From contig JAQURS010000007.1 of assembly GCA_028715505.1 (NCBI GenBank), forward strand, positions 1-50,631: a stretch of 50,631 nucleotides of DNA, in the 5' to 3' direction. Shown here in pieces: positions 1 through 7,244 of this stretch. Position numbers and translations under genes: made by a program. Position 1 is the stretch's first letter. Each line of letters begins with the position of its first letter. The notes under the pieces are model-generated. The model did not search any database. It was given only the letters and a program-made list of their open reading frames with translations, and was not told where the DNA came from. The DNA comes from Patescibacteria group bacterium. GTDB lineage: Bacteria; Patescibacteriota; Patescibacteriia; 2-12-FULL-60-25.

Positions 1-5
1 CCAGT

Positions 6-31
6 GTCCCGTGCCGTTGCCGTCACGGGAC
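6..31. terminator. Perfect 8-bp hairpin downstream of the lipoprotein gene
   Basis: GTCCCGTG (6-13) pairs perfectly with CACGGGAC (24-31), about 25 bases past the stop of the minus-strand lipoprotein gene. This could be a transcription terminator or an mRNA 3'-end hairpin. The window edge hides whether a T-tract follows on the minus strand, so the call is tentative. Confidence 0.4.
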
Positions 32-55
32 GTTAGTTGTTGAGTTCAACATCGC

Positions 56-2050
56 TCACTGCGCCGCTGCGAAGAACGCGCGGCACTGTCCGTCGGCGTT
101 CTTGGCCGACGTGGACGGAAGCTGCGTGTGATCGGGCGTCTCCAGGTATACCGGGTAGACGTCGACGCAGTTCCCGTTGTTGTCCTTGTACATGTTCCAG
201 CACTCACCCTGGTAGCAGCCCGTGCCGCTTCCGTAGAAGTGCACCAGGCCAGCAGGCTGGAACACGCTGCTGCCCGCCATCTTGTCCTTGGGCATGAGGT
301 TCGAGGGCACGTAGGTAGATGCCCAAACGTTGCTCCCGAACGCCATGTTGACTCCGTACTTCCAGGAGTCCCAGAACACCATGGGCGTGCCAAGCCCAGA
401 CGAGGAAGCGTTCATGACCGCGCGGCGGTACTTGAGGTCGCCGTTCACGCAATCATTATCGATCCCGTCCTGCTCCACTTCGGGCAGCCAGAGGTTCTTG
501 TCGGAAAGAGGGCTTCCCCTCTTGTAGAACCCGCCGCCGGGAGTGTCGTCGCAATCCTCGCCCTTCACCGCGCCATCGCCGTCCTCGTCGTTCGAGGTCG
601 GCGCGATCGGCCTGACCACCAGGCGCAGGTTGGTCCCGCTGCCCGTGTCGATAGCCGTCGGCCACTGTATGTGGGAAGTGACGCCGTTTGCGGTCATCGT
701 GCACTCCCAGAGCATGCGGGGCGCCAGCGGATTGCGGTCGCTGGCCGGCTCGCGCCAGTAGTTGGCGCTCGTCTCGTCCGTGCCGACCGGGTCGCGCGTG
801 GCGTTCGCGTCGAGGAGCGATCCGACCGTCGAGAGGAAGGTGATGGTGACGTGGTCGCCGAACTGCTGAACATGCAGCTTGGCATCCTCTCCCCACTGCA
901 CATGCTCGCCGGCATACAAACCCTTGCCGTCGACTCCGAGATCGGAGACGAAGACTCGGTAGGAATGCATGACGCTCGAGAACTGCAGGGTGGAGAGATC
1001 GAACTTGAACTGGGTGTTGTCCACGTGTTTGATCACGCAGACCACGTCGGCCTGAACGGCTGTCGCGCCGCCAGTACCACCCGTGCCACCAGTTCCGCCC
1101 GATCCGCCCATTCCTCCGCTGCCGCCCATGCCGCCGGATCCGCAGGTGCAGGTGGTCCAGCCGTCGCAATTGCTGTTGCAGAGCTGGATCCCGTTCGCCA
1201 CCTGGCCGTTGACCATGCAATGGCAGAGGTTGTCCTGTCCCGACACGCACAGGCGATTGGCAGCATCGTTGCACACGTAGCCGCTGCCGCCGGAACCACC
1301 GGTGCCGGACGCTCCCGAGGAGCCGCCCATGCCGCCGGTTCCGCCGCTGCCGCCCGTACCGCCCGTGCCAGCGTCAGACGCTTGGCACACGCACTCGGTG
1401 CGGCCTGAGCAATCAGACTTGCAACCTTGCATCCCGTCGAGCACTTGGCCGTCGGCGACGCAGTGGCAAGCGAAGACTTCGCCCGCGTGACAGGCCTCAT
1501 TGGCCGTGCCGCAAGAACCGCTCGCTCCTGCCGTGCCGCCCACACCCGCGTCGCTTCCCGCGCTGCCACCGATGGATGATCCACCGGCGCCGCCGAGATT
1601 CGAACCGCCTTGGCCTGAGCCGCCGACATTACTTCCACCGGACCCGCCCACACCCGACGTTCCGCCGGTTCCCACGCTGCCACCCGCGCCCGGCAATGAA
1701 CCGGTGCAGATGCAGGTGTCGAACGAGGAACAATCGGACTTGCAGGCTTGGCTGCCGGTGCGACCGTCGGTGCACGCGCACTGGATCGTCTGACCGAGAC
1801 AGCACTTGGCGCTCTCCGACCCGCAACCCGTCTGGGGCTGCTGACCGGCAACGCACGTCGTATCGGTGAAGGCCGAGCCTTCCGCGTTGCACTTCAGGAA
1901 TCCCTGCGTCTTGTCGGCGCAGGTTACGGGCTGGCCGGTTTCACCCGGCGTGCACGTTGTCCTCTCGCCGAACTTCTTGGCGCCGCCGCACGCTACGACA
2001 AGCACCGTGAGTGCCGTGAGCACCCAGTACTTCCAGCTATTCGTCTTCAT
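56..2050 (-). CDS. Gly-rich, Cys-repeat lipoprotein with MopE-like metal-binding motif
   Basis: Predicted surface lipoprotein of 664 residues. The N-terminus is a signal peptide ending in a lipobox, VVAC, with lipidated Cys21. Three related eight-Cys modules follow (about residues 76-115, 178-222 and 260-303), each with a C..C.C..C...C....C.C spacing. They are separated by Gly/Ser/Thr linkers rich in GGSGG that probably act as flexible spacers. After a beta-rich region (about 330-480) comes an acidic DxDxDG...DCDD...DGxDNDC motif (about 484-525), the putative metal-binding motif known from MopE-like secreted proteins of delta-proteobacteria and myxobacteria. A GGAGG site lies just before the ATG. 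The next gene upstream, at 2116, carries one copy of the same Cys module, so the two probably form one surface system. The function is unknown; adhesion or extracellular metal/Ca binding is an inference. Confidence 0.85.
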   Translation of the reverse strand: MKTNSWKYWVLTALTVLVVACGGAKKFGERTTCTPGETGQPVTCADKTQGFLKCNAEGSAFTDTTCVAGQQPQTGCGSESAKCCLGQTIQCACTDGRTGSQACKSDCSSFDTCICTGSLPGAGGSVGTGGTSGVGGSGGSNVGGSGQGGSNLGGAGGSSIGGSAGSDAGVGGTAGASGSCGTANEACHAGEVFACHCVADGQVLDGMQGCKSDCSGRTECVCQASDAGTGGTGGSGGTGGMGGSSGASGTGGSGGSGYVCNDAANRLCVSGQDNLCHCMVNGQVANGIQLCNSNCDGWTTCTCGSGGMGGSGGMGGSGGTGGTGGTGGATAVQADVVCVIKHVDNTQFKFDLSTLQFSSVMHSYRVFVSDLGVDGKGLYAGEHVQWGEDAKLHVQQFGDHVTITFLSTVGSLLDANATRDPVGTDETSANYWREPASDRNPLAPRMLWECTMTANGVTSHIQWPTAIDTGSGTNLRLVVRPIAPTSNDEDGDGAVKGEDCDDTPGGGFYKRGSPLSDKNLWLPEVEQDGIDNDCVNGDLKYRRAVMNASSSGLGTPMVFWDSWKYGVNMAFGSNVWASTYVPSNLMPKDKMAGSSVFQPAGLVHFYGSGTGCYQGECWNMYKDNNGNCVDVYPVYLETPDHTQLPSTSAKNADGQCRAFFAAAQ

Positions 2051-2115
2051 GGCAATCCTCCAAAACTTGTTGTCGAGCCTAGGCCAGCTGATCTGGCGAG
2101 CTCGGTTGGTTCACT

Positions 2116-2631
2116 TCACTTGCCGCCGTCCTTACGAGGGTCGGGGCATTTGGTGTACACGAATTTCGGATCCTTCGACAACTTCTCGTAGCTTCTTTCG
2201 TCAACAGCTACGCCGTCGATGCAATAGCCGGGGCCGTCGTTGGTAACGATCGGACGACCATTGAGTCTGCAATCGCAACGATCGCCCATCATGAGACTGC
2301 TACCTTTCGGCTGCACCTCACGATTCTTCGAGTCGATGTGGCACTTGCATGGCATCCATGCCGAGCAGGTTGTGTTACAGAACTGGGCACTTTGTCCGCC
2401 ACCAGGGCAATCACACATCATAGCCTCGCCGACCTGACAGACTCTGCGAGTCATGTCGCCGCAGTAATCCGGTTCGGCATCAGCCGAAGGCACTTCGACG
2501 TTCATCGGCCCCGCTTCGACGGACTTTGCGTTCCGGTCGAGCTCACGGATGTCGAGGATGGTCAGGATGACGAAGCAGATCGCGAGGATTGCACCCGTCA
2601 CGATGACAAACGTACGTTCATTCTTCCTCAT
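2116..2631 (-). CDS. Membrane-anchored protein with one eight-Cys module
   Basis: A 171-residue protein with one N-terminal membrane segment (about residues 9-28) and an extracytoplasmic remainder. Residues about 57-97 repeat the Cys spacing of the large lipoprotein encoded just downstream (C...C..G....C.C...C...C....C.C). A second, smaller Cys group near residue 120 includes DRCDC. The gene is first in a likely two-gene unit with the lipoprotein (65 bases apart). It has a GGAGAAG ribosome site and is driven by the promoter at 2771-2799. I do not recognise a named family; a disulfide-stabilised surface protein is inferred. Confidence 0.8.
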   Translation of the reverse strand: MRKNERTFVIVTGAILAICFVILTILDIRELDRNAKSVEAGPMNVEVPSADAEPDYCGDMTRRVCQVGEAMMCDCPGGGQSAQFCNTTCSAWMPCKCHIDSKNREVQPKGSSLMMGDRCDCRLNGRPIVTNDGPGYCIDGVAVDERSYEKLSKDPKFVYTKCPDPRKDGGK

Positions 2632-2770
2632 GGATCTTCTCCTATAACTTGTTGAGCCGCACTCGCGCGCGACTTACTCACGTTGTTGAACTCTTTTGTT
2701 GTAAAGGCCGCAAAGGGCGACCCTGAACCAGCTGATCTTACACCCAAACACACTGCGTTCAGAACGCGAT
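2632..2770 (-). promoter_or_regulatory. Long 5' leader of the Cys-rich gene pair
   Basis: About 130 bases lie between the predicted transcription start (near 2764) and the ATG at 2631. The leader begins with a small hairpin, GCGTT-ctg-AACGC (about 2754-2766), and ends with a GGAGAAG ribosome site. No small gene is evident in it. A 5'-stabilising hairpin is a reasonable reading; regulation is not shown. Confidence 0.4.
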
Positions 2771-2799
2771 AATATAGCATAAAAATGCCATTTTGTCAA
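2771..2799 (-). promoter_or_regulatory. Sigma-70 promoter with extended -10
   Basis: On the minus strand there is TTGACA (plus coordinates 2794-2799), a 17-base spacer, then TATATT (2771-2776), preceded by TGC, the extended -10. It is close to consensus and points at the Cys-rich gene pair. Its core TATGCTATATT nearly matches those at 2957-2965 and 47028-47036. Confidence 0.8.
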
Positions 2800-2886
2800 T
2801 CTTGGCTGGCAGGACGATTTTTGGTTTGTCAGTAAATAAACACGCGAAATTCCAGAGTTTCAAAAAATGGCTAAGTTATAAGCAAA

Positions 2887-2922
2887 TAACCACCCCCGAT
2901 CCCCTTCTTTCAAAGGAGGGGT
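2887..2922. repeat. Palindromic C/G-run element
   Basis: CCCCTTCTTT pairs with AAAGGAGGGG around 2900-2921 (ten pairs, one T-G wobble), next to a CCACCCCCGA run. It resembles the other C/G-run palindrome at 38640-38662 and looks like a dispersed intergenic repeat. No T-tract follows on the minus strand and only a weak one (TATTTG) on the plus strand, so terminator function is doubtful. Confidence 0.4.
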
Positions 2923-2937
2923 ATTTGTAGGCAATTA

Positions 2938-2965
2938 TTGACAAATCGCTAAAATATGCTAAATT
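2938..2965 (+). promoter_or_regulatory. Sigma-70 promoter with extended -10 for the ncRNA
   Basis: TTGACA (2938-2943), a 16-base spacer, then TAAATT (2960-2965) with TG at 2957-2958, an extended -10. The predicted start is near 2972. No plausible protein gene follows before the terminator at 3457-3480. Confidence 0.8.
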
Positions 2966-2971
2966 CAAACT

Positions 2972-3480
2972 GCCTCTAGAGGGCAATCAGCGCGTCTCAA
3001 GGCTTAGGACAAGGCAAAAGCTTGTCGGCTCGGTTGAGGAGGCGGAGAGTGGGCAGGTTCAGGGCAGGCCTAAGAAAGCCGAAAAAGACCCATAGGAACC
3101 GGAAGACCTTCGAACCCGCCTAAGACAATTCATGGGGAAGCCGCCCCAGAAAGGAGCGTCGGATAAGTCCGACGTCCAAAACCGAGAGAAAGCGGGATTG
3201 CGAGATGAGCAGCAGAGATCGTCACTCCACGTCCGGGTCGCATGATGAGTGCATCGCCAGGAAGACAAGCCGAAGAAGATTTCCCTTGCCTGGTCATGGC
3301 TCTCTAGGTCTCGTTCCCAGTCTTGTCTCAGAACCCGAGCAAAACTCAGCTGATCCTCTGGAACAGTCTTGGGGCATCCGTCTCAAGGCCTACTGCTGCG
3401 CGGGCGGTTAACTGACCGTCCCATCCCAAACCCGCTTTAGGCCTTCTCCCACCAACGCGTCCGACTAAGGACGCTCTTTT
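2972..3480 (+). ncRNA. Candidate structured non-coding RNA, about 510 nt
   Basis: The stretch sits between a near-consensus promoter and an intrinsic terminator and holds no credible reading frame with a ribosome site. Helices visible by eye: a near-palindrome at the 5' end, TGCCTC-TAGAGGGCA (2971-2985); GACAAG/CTTGTC (3008-3013/3021-3026); GGCAGGTTC with GAACCCGCC (3052-3060/3112-3120, one A-C mismatch); TGGGG/CCCCA (3133-3137/3144-3148); a ten-pair stem with one bulge around loop TAAG (3153-3177); and a long-range pairing GCTCGG..GAGG with CTC..CCGAGC (3028-3039/about 3325-3340). Short GA-rich linkers between helices are typical of large ribozyme-like or ornate RNAs. It lacks the RNase P P4 core and the tmRNA T-arm and CCA end. 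I cannot assign a family. Confidence 0.65.
3457..3480 (+). terminator. Intrinsic terminator of the ncRNA
   Basis: GCGTCC (3457-3462), loop gactaa, GGACGC (3469-3474), then TCTTTT. It is a textbook terminator on the plus strand and lies just before the 3' end of the convergent TrmB gene. Confidence 0.85.
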
Positions 3481-3488
3481 GTTATAAA

Positions 3489-4256
3489 TCAAACTCTCGC
3501 CTGCTCAAAAATCTTAGCCTGCTCCCAAGTGATCTCAAACATGATTTTAAGCATCACAAAAAGATCCTTGCTTTCTAAAAGAAAAACACAAGCTTTGTCT
3601 TTCATGAAAAACACGAATATTTTATTGTCACTCATCACCAGCTCGCCCGTGAACGGATATTTTTCATATGGGATTTCGCGTATCTGCCAAGTGTCTGGAT
3701 TCATGCGCGGCAGTTTGTTTTCCGATCTGACGGCCGCCAAGGCTCGACCATGGATCCGGGAATTCAAATTTAATCTTTCATTCTCGTCAATTTTGGAAAG
3801 CGAAACCAGCCCTTCATCCAAAGCAAAAAAATTTAGCACTTCTCCCTGGAACTCCCCAATCATCGCGCGACAAGTGGCCACGCCTTCATCGCCCTCAAAA
3901 TATCGGACGACCGGCTTGGTCTCCATGGCCGAATTGAATAAGGCCATGAAAAGCGGCAAAGATTGCTTGAGGCGATCCGCTTTATCTTCCGCGGCTTTCA
4001 TCTCCACTTCCGAAAGATGTTTGAGCCTTTCGGGAGTTTCGGCCACGAACATGGTTTTTTTGCCTTTGTCGAAAGTCGACATGAGTCCGCGGCGCTTGAG
4101 CGATTCGATCATCACGTAAGTCGTGGCGCGGTTGACCCCGGCTTTTTTCGCGATGTCCTGCACGCTGGCCGGACCAAGCTCAAGCATGGCCAGGTAAACC
4201 TGCGACTCTTTTTCCGAAAGGCCGTATTCGGCCAATCGCTCAATCAAATCTTTCAT
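3489..4256 (-). CDS. TrmB-family transcriptional regulator
   Basis: A 255-residue DNA-binding regulator. The N-terminal 75 residues form a winged helix typical of TrmB (LSEKESQVYLAMLELGPAS, then a recognition helix around VNRATTYVMIESL). A short coiled region follows (about 85-105), then a C-terminal domain that in this family often senses sugars or, in shorter forms, is only a dimer/effector domain. The start codon lies one base past the stop of the glycosyltransferase gene (TGATATG), with no Shine-Dalgarno sequence, so the two are probably translated in a coupled manner. Its targets are unknown; control of the neighbouring glycan genes is an inference. Confidence 0.85.
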   Translation of the reverse strand: MKDLIERLAEYGLSEKESQVYLAMLELGPASVQDIAKKAGVNRATTYVMIESLKRRGLMSTFDKGKKTMFVAETPERLKHLSEVEMKAAEDKADRLKQSLPLFMALFNSAMETKPVVRYFEGDEGVATCRAMIGEFQGEVLNFFALDEGLVSLSKIDENERLNLNSRIHGRALAAVRSENKLPRMNPDTWQIREIPYEKYPFTGELVMSDNKIFVFFMKDKACVFLLESKDLFVMLKIMFEITWEQAKIFEQARV

Positions 4257-4257
4257 A

Positions 4258-5388
4258 TCAATCCCATTGGGTTAACACCGGCAAAGTCTTTTCGGCCGTG
4301 GCGCGCCAGGTGTATTTGGAAGCGCGGACAATGCCCGCCATGCGCAGCTTTTGCTTGAGCCCGTCTTCGTCCAAGACGCGGTTCATGGCCGCGACCATTG
4401 ATTCGGGTTCGCTGGGCGGGAAGAAAATCGCCGCCTCAGGTCCGATGACTTCGACCAAAGCGCCCGCGTCAGAAGAAAGCACGGGGCAACCGCAGGCCAT
4501 GGCTTGCACCGGAGGAATGCCAAAACCTTCATACCACGAAGGATGGATGAGCGCCTCGGCCGCGTTCAACAGATACGGCAAATCGGTTTCGGGCACGTAA
4601 CCGAGTTGCAGGATGTAATCTTTAAAAGACGATTCGGCCAAAGCTTTTTTAACTTCTTCATAACCATATCCCGGATTACCAACAAGCACGAGATAAACCG
4701 GATCCCCGACTCCCCGCCTCGCCTTAAACAAAGTGAAAGCCTTGATGAGGTTAGCAATATTCTTTTTGCTCTCCAGCCGTCCGATGGCCAGGAAGTACGG
4801 GCGATGCAGGCGATATCTCTGCAATCTTTCTTCAATGCCCGCCGCGTCGGAAATCGGACGATAAATATCGTGATTGACTCCATTGGGCGTGATGGCGATG
4901 CGATCAGAAGGAATGCCGTACAGTTCAGAGATTTCGCGCCCCGAAAATTCCGTGACGGTGATGACTCGTTGCGCGTGCTTGGCGATATCCTTCGTGCTTA
5001 TCTCATGGAATTGCCGGTCGCGGGAACGGTACAAATTCGGGAAACGATGAAACCCCACGTCATGGATGGTCACGACATTCTTTTTCGGGAGTACGCGAGG
5101 CAAAACATGAGCCGGAACGAAAAGCACCTCGGGCGGACGACGCCACATTTCCCACGAAAGGCGGATTTGCGTCCAACCTTTTTTGATGGGCCAATGCGCG
5201 CGCACTTCGTACCAATTTTCCGGCAATTGTTCCAAGCCGGATTTCAACATTTCATTGGTATATAAAATCCAAGAGTTGCTATCGCCTTTGGTGAGCAATT
5301 TAAGCTCTTGGATCAAATGCCAAGCGTACCACTCGACGCCTGTTTTGGCCGTTTTATTGGCTCTTGTCGCGTCAATTCCGATAATCAT
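4258..5388 (-). CDS. Glycosyltransferase family 4 (GT-B)
   Basis: About 376 residues with the GT-B two-domain layout. It begins MIIGIDATRA and has a helix-capping TGVEW near the donor site, ITVTEFSGREI and the linker TPNGVN. The C-terminal donor motif EGFGIPPVQAMACG (around residues 285-300) contains the E-x7-E type signature of GT4 retaining enzymes. It probably transfers a nucleotide-sugar hexose to a lipid- or glycan-linked acceptor at the cytoplasmic face. An ATG at 5406 directly abutting the pgeF stop (TAAATG) is also possible; I prefer the ATG at 5388 because the family normally starts at this IGID strand. It sits in an operon between pgeF and the TrmB regulator. Confidence 0.9.
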   Translation of the reverse strand: MIIGIDATRANKTAKTGVEWYAWHLIQELKLLTKGDSNSWILYTNEMLKSGLEQLPENWYEVRAHWPIKKGWTQIRLSWEMWRRPPEVLFVPAHVLPRVLPKKNVVTIHDVGFHRFPNLYRSRDRQFHEISTKDIAKHAQRVITVTEFSGREISELYGIPSDRIAITPNGVNHDIYRPISDAAGIEERLQRYRLHRPYFLAIGRLESKKNIANLIKAFTLFKARRGVGDPVYLVLVGNPGYGYEEVKKALAESSFKDYILQLGYVPETDLPYLLNAAEALIHPSWYEGFGIPPVQAMACGCPVLSSDAGALVEVIGPEAAIFFPPSEPESMVAAMNRVLDEDGLKQKLRMAGIVRASKYTWRATAEKTLPVLTQWD

Positions 5389-5406
5389 GTCAGAACTATA
5401 ACACAT

Positions 5407-6093
5407 TTACGGCTTGATGCCGATATACGCGACCATAGCTTCGATATCTACCGGCTTGTCGCGGCGGTAAGAAAAATATTTTTCAGTCAAGCAATGCGTA
5501 CACTCGTCTGAAACGGTGATATTGGCTTCCGGGACGCCAGCCGAGATCAACTGTTCTTTGTTGATTTGGCCGAGGTCAATCGTTGTGCGATTGGCTTGTT
5601 GATGGATCGCGGAATCATGCCCGGCAAATTCCGGGATGACATTTTCAACTTCGAAATGACACGCCTTGATGTAAGGTCCAATCGTTACTTCGATGTCTTT
5701 TGGATCGCACTTGAAATCTTCAATCATTTTTCCGACCATGGCCTGAGCAATATTTTTGGCCGTTCCCCTCCATCCGGCGTGGGCCAAACCGATAACTTGA
5801 AGTTTTCGATCGATAAAATAAATCGGCAAGCAATCGGCCGCCGTCACGGATAAATAAACATCTGGAACTTTAGTTATCAAACCATCAGTGTCCGCGATGA
5901 ATTCTCCCCTATTTTCCTCGTTAACGTTTTTGATGTCCTTGCCGTGAACCAGCCCCGCAATGACAACCTTATCGGGATCAATCCCTATGTTTTTAAAAAA
6001 TTTCTCACGGTTAACCATCGAGGCAGACTCGCGGCCCACGTATTTCATCGAACCGTCTGTCTTTTGTGAAATGCCCCACACTATTTCAGACAT
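5407..6093 (-). CDS. pgeF: Peptidoglycan editing factor PgeF (YfiH/laccase-domain family)
   Basis: A 228-residue member of the YfiH/Cu-oxidase_4 family, cytoplasmic proteins described as purine nucleoside phosphorylase/adenosine deaminase-like enzymes and as a peptidoglycan editing factor. Conserved metal and substrate positions are visible: the VHG motif (about 48-50), TAADCLPI (about 83-90), the GLAHAGWRGT motif with its metal-binding His (about 101-110), and the late ECTHC with FSYRRD. Its length is normal for the family. It is first in a short operon ahead of the GT4 glycosyltransferase and TrmB. Which of the reported activities it has here cannot be told from sequence. Confidence 0.9.
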   Translation of the reverse strand: MSEIVWGISQKTDGSMKYVGRESASMVNREKFFKNIGIDPDKVVIAGLVHGKDIKNVNEENRGEFIADTDGLITKVPDVYLSVTAADCLPIYFIDRKLQVIGLAHAGWRGTAKNIAQAMVGKMIEDFKCDPKDIEVTIGPYIKACHFEVENVIPEFAGHDSAIHQQANRTTIDLGQINKEQLISAGVPEANITVSDECTHCLTEKYFSYRRDKPVDIEAMVAYIGIKP

Positions 6094-6103
6094 ACATTAC
6101 GTC

Positions 6104-6176
6104 TGTCATTGCGAGCGTAGTTCTACGTAGCGTGGCAATCTGTAGATTGCTTCGTCGCGGACTCCTCGCAATGACA
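6104..6176. repeat. Dispersed palindromic repeat with TGTCATTGCGAG ends
   Basis: A 73-base element with perfect 12-base terminal inverted repeats, TGTCATTGCGAG (6104-6115) and CTCGCAATGACA (6165-6176). An inner palindrome is GCAATCT-gt-AGATTGC (6135-6150). Elements with these ends occur as dispersed non-coding repeats in many bacterial genomes. Here it fills the gap between mreB and pgeF and may fold into a long hairpin in either transcript. No transposase is present. Confidence 0.85.
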
Positions 6177-6184
6177 AAGAGGAA

Positions 6185-7192
6185 TTATGAGTTCCCCAAA
6201 ATGCTTCGTTTGTAAGAATCAAGGTTTTCGAGGGCGATGCCAGTGCCTTTGGCCACGCAATATTGCGGCTCTTCGGCGGTAAAGGCCGGAATGCCGGTCG
6301 CTTCGGAAATGATGCGGTCAAGGTTGCGGAGCTGTGAAGTGCCACCCGAAAGCACCACGCCTTTTTCCATGACGTCGGCCGAAAGTTCGGGCGGCGTGTT
6401 GCGCAAGACTTCTTTAATAGTGTCGATGATGCCGTGCAGCTCGTGCTGAATGGCGTCCGTGATGTCGTCCGAAGTGATGTTGACGATGCGCGGCAAACCG
6501 TTGATCATGTCGCGGCCTTTCACTTCCATCTCAAGTTTGGTTTCCAGATACAAGGCCGAACCGATCTTGATCTTGGCTTCCTCGGCCGTGCGTTCGCCGA
6601 TGGCCAGGCCGTACTTGCGGCGCACGTGCTCCTGGATGGCCATGTCCAACTTATTGCCGCCGATGCGCACCGAAGCGGACGACACAATGCCGCCCAAAGA
6701 GATGACGGCGATTTCGGACGTGCCTCCGCCGATGTCGGTAATCATGTGGCCCGAAGGCGATCCGATCGGAATATCGGCGCCGATGGCGGCCACGATCGGT
6801 TCTTTGATGATGTAAGCGGCGCGGGCGCCGGCCGCGATGGTAGCGTCGATCACGGCGCGTCTTTCGGTGGACGTGATGCCGCCCGGCACGGCGACCATGA
6901 CTTCAGGCCTGAAAAAACGCAGGCTGCCCAAAGCTTTGTTTAAAAAATACCGGAGCATGGCTTCGGTCGTATGGTAATCGGCGATGACACCGTCCTTGAG
7001 CGGACGGCGAGCCACGATGGTGTCGGGCGTACGGCCGATCATTTCCTTAGCTTCCTTGCCCACGGCCAAAACGCGTTTGTCGGCGACCGAAACGGCCACC
7101 ACGGACGGCTCATTAATAACAATCCCCTTCTTGGGTATGTAAACCAGGACAGTCGTAGTCCCCAGGTCAATGGCCACCTTTTTCGCAAACAT
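6185..7192 (-). CDS. mreB: Rod-shape-determining protein MreB
   Basis: A 335-residue bacterial actin of usual length. It starts with the ATP-binding phosphate-1 loop AIDLGTTTVLVY. It also carries the PGGITSTERRAVIDA segment, the phosphate-2 motif DIGGGTSEIAVIS (about residues 152-165), and the adenosine motif VVLSGGTSQL (about 280-290). It forms membrane-associated filaments that guide peptidoglycan synthesis. It is the last or an independent gene after the glycosyltransferase/DUF4012 operon, separated from it by 52 bases. Its presence implies a rod-like or elongated cell with a peptidoglycan wall, consistent with MltG further right. Confidence 0.97.
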   Translation of the reverse strand: MFAKKVAIDLGTTTVLVYIPKKGIVINEPSVVAVSVADKRVLAVGKEAKEMIGRTPDTIVARRPLKDGVIADYHTTEAMLRYFLNKALGSLRFFRPEVMVAVPGGITSTERRAVIDATIAAGARAAYIIKEPIVAAIGADIPIGSPSGHMITDIGGGTSEIAVISLGGIVSSASVRIGGNKLDMAIQEHVRRKYGLAIGERTAEEAKIKIGSALYLETKLEMEVKGRDMINGLPRIVNITSDDITDAIQHELHGIIDTIKEVLRNTPPELSADVMEKGVVLSGGTSQLRNLDRIISEATGIPAFTAEEPQYCVAKGTGIALENLDSYKRSILGNS

Positions 7193-7244
7193 AAACCGGC
7201 CCTATCTCACCACTAAAACACGCGGCTGGCAAGGCTGCCGTTTT

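Noticed and set aside
128-1408. Long open frame on the plus strand opposite the lipoprotein gene
   Set aside because: It is the shadow of a Gly/Ser/Cys-rich coding region; it has no ribosome site, and the composition (Ala/Val/His/Arg-rich) follows from the complementary codons.
3100-3125. tRNA T-arm (TTCGAAC)
   Set aside because: No matching five-base T-stem, acceptor stem or anticodon arm is found on either strand.
3205-3411. Small protein genes within the structured RNA
   Set aside because: No ribosome site, unusual composition, and the stop-free stretches are short enough to arise by chance in G/C-rich sequence.
2972-3480. RNase P RNA or tmRNA
   Set aside because: A CAGAACCCG segment at about 3329 resembles part of the RNase P core, but it is 150 bases from the end and there is no GAGGAAAGTCC partner. 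The tmRNA T-arm and CCA-type end are absent.
7193-7244. Terminator between the DUF4012 gene and mreB
   Set aside because: CGGCAGCC...GCCAGCCG forms only an imperfect stem with several mismatches and a weak T-run on the minus strand.
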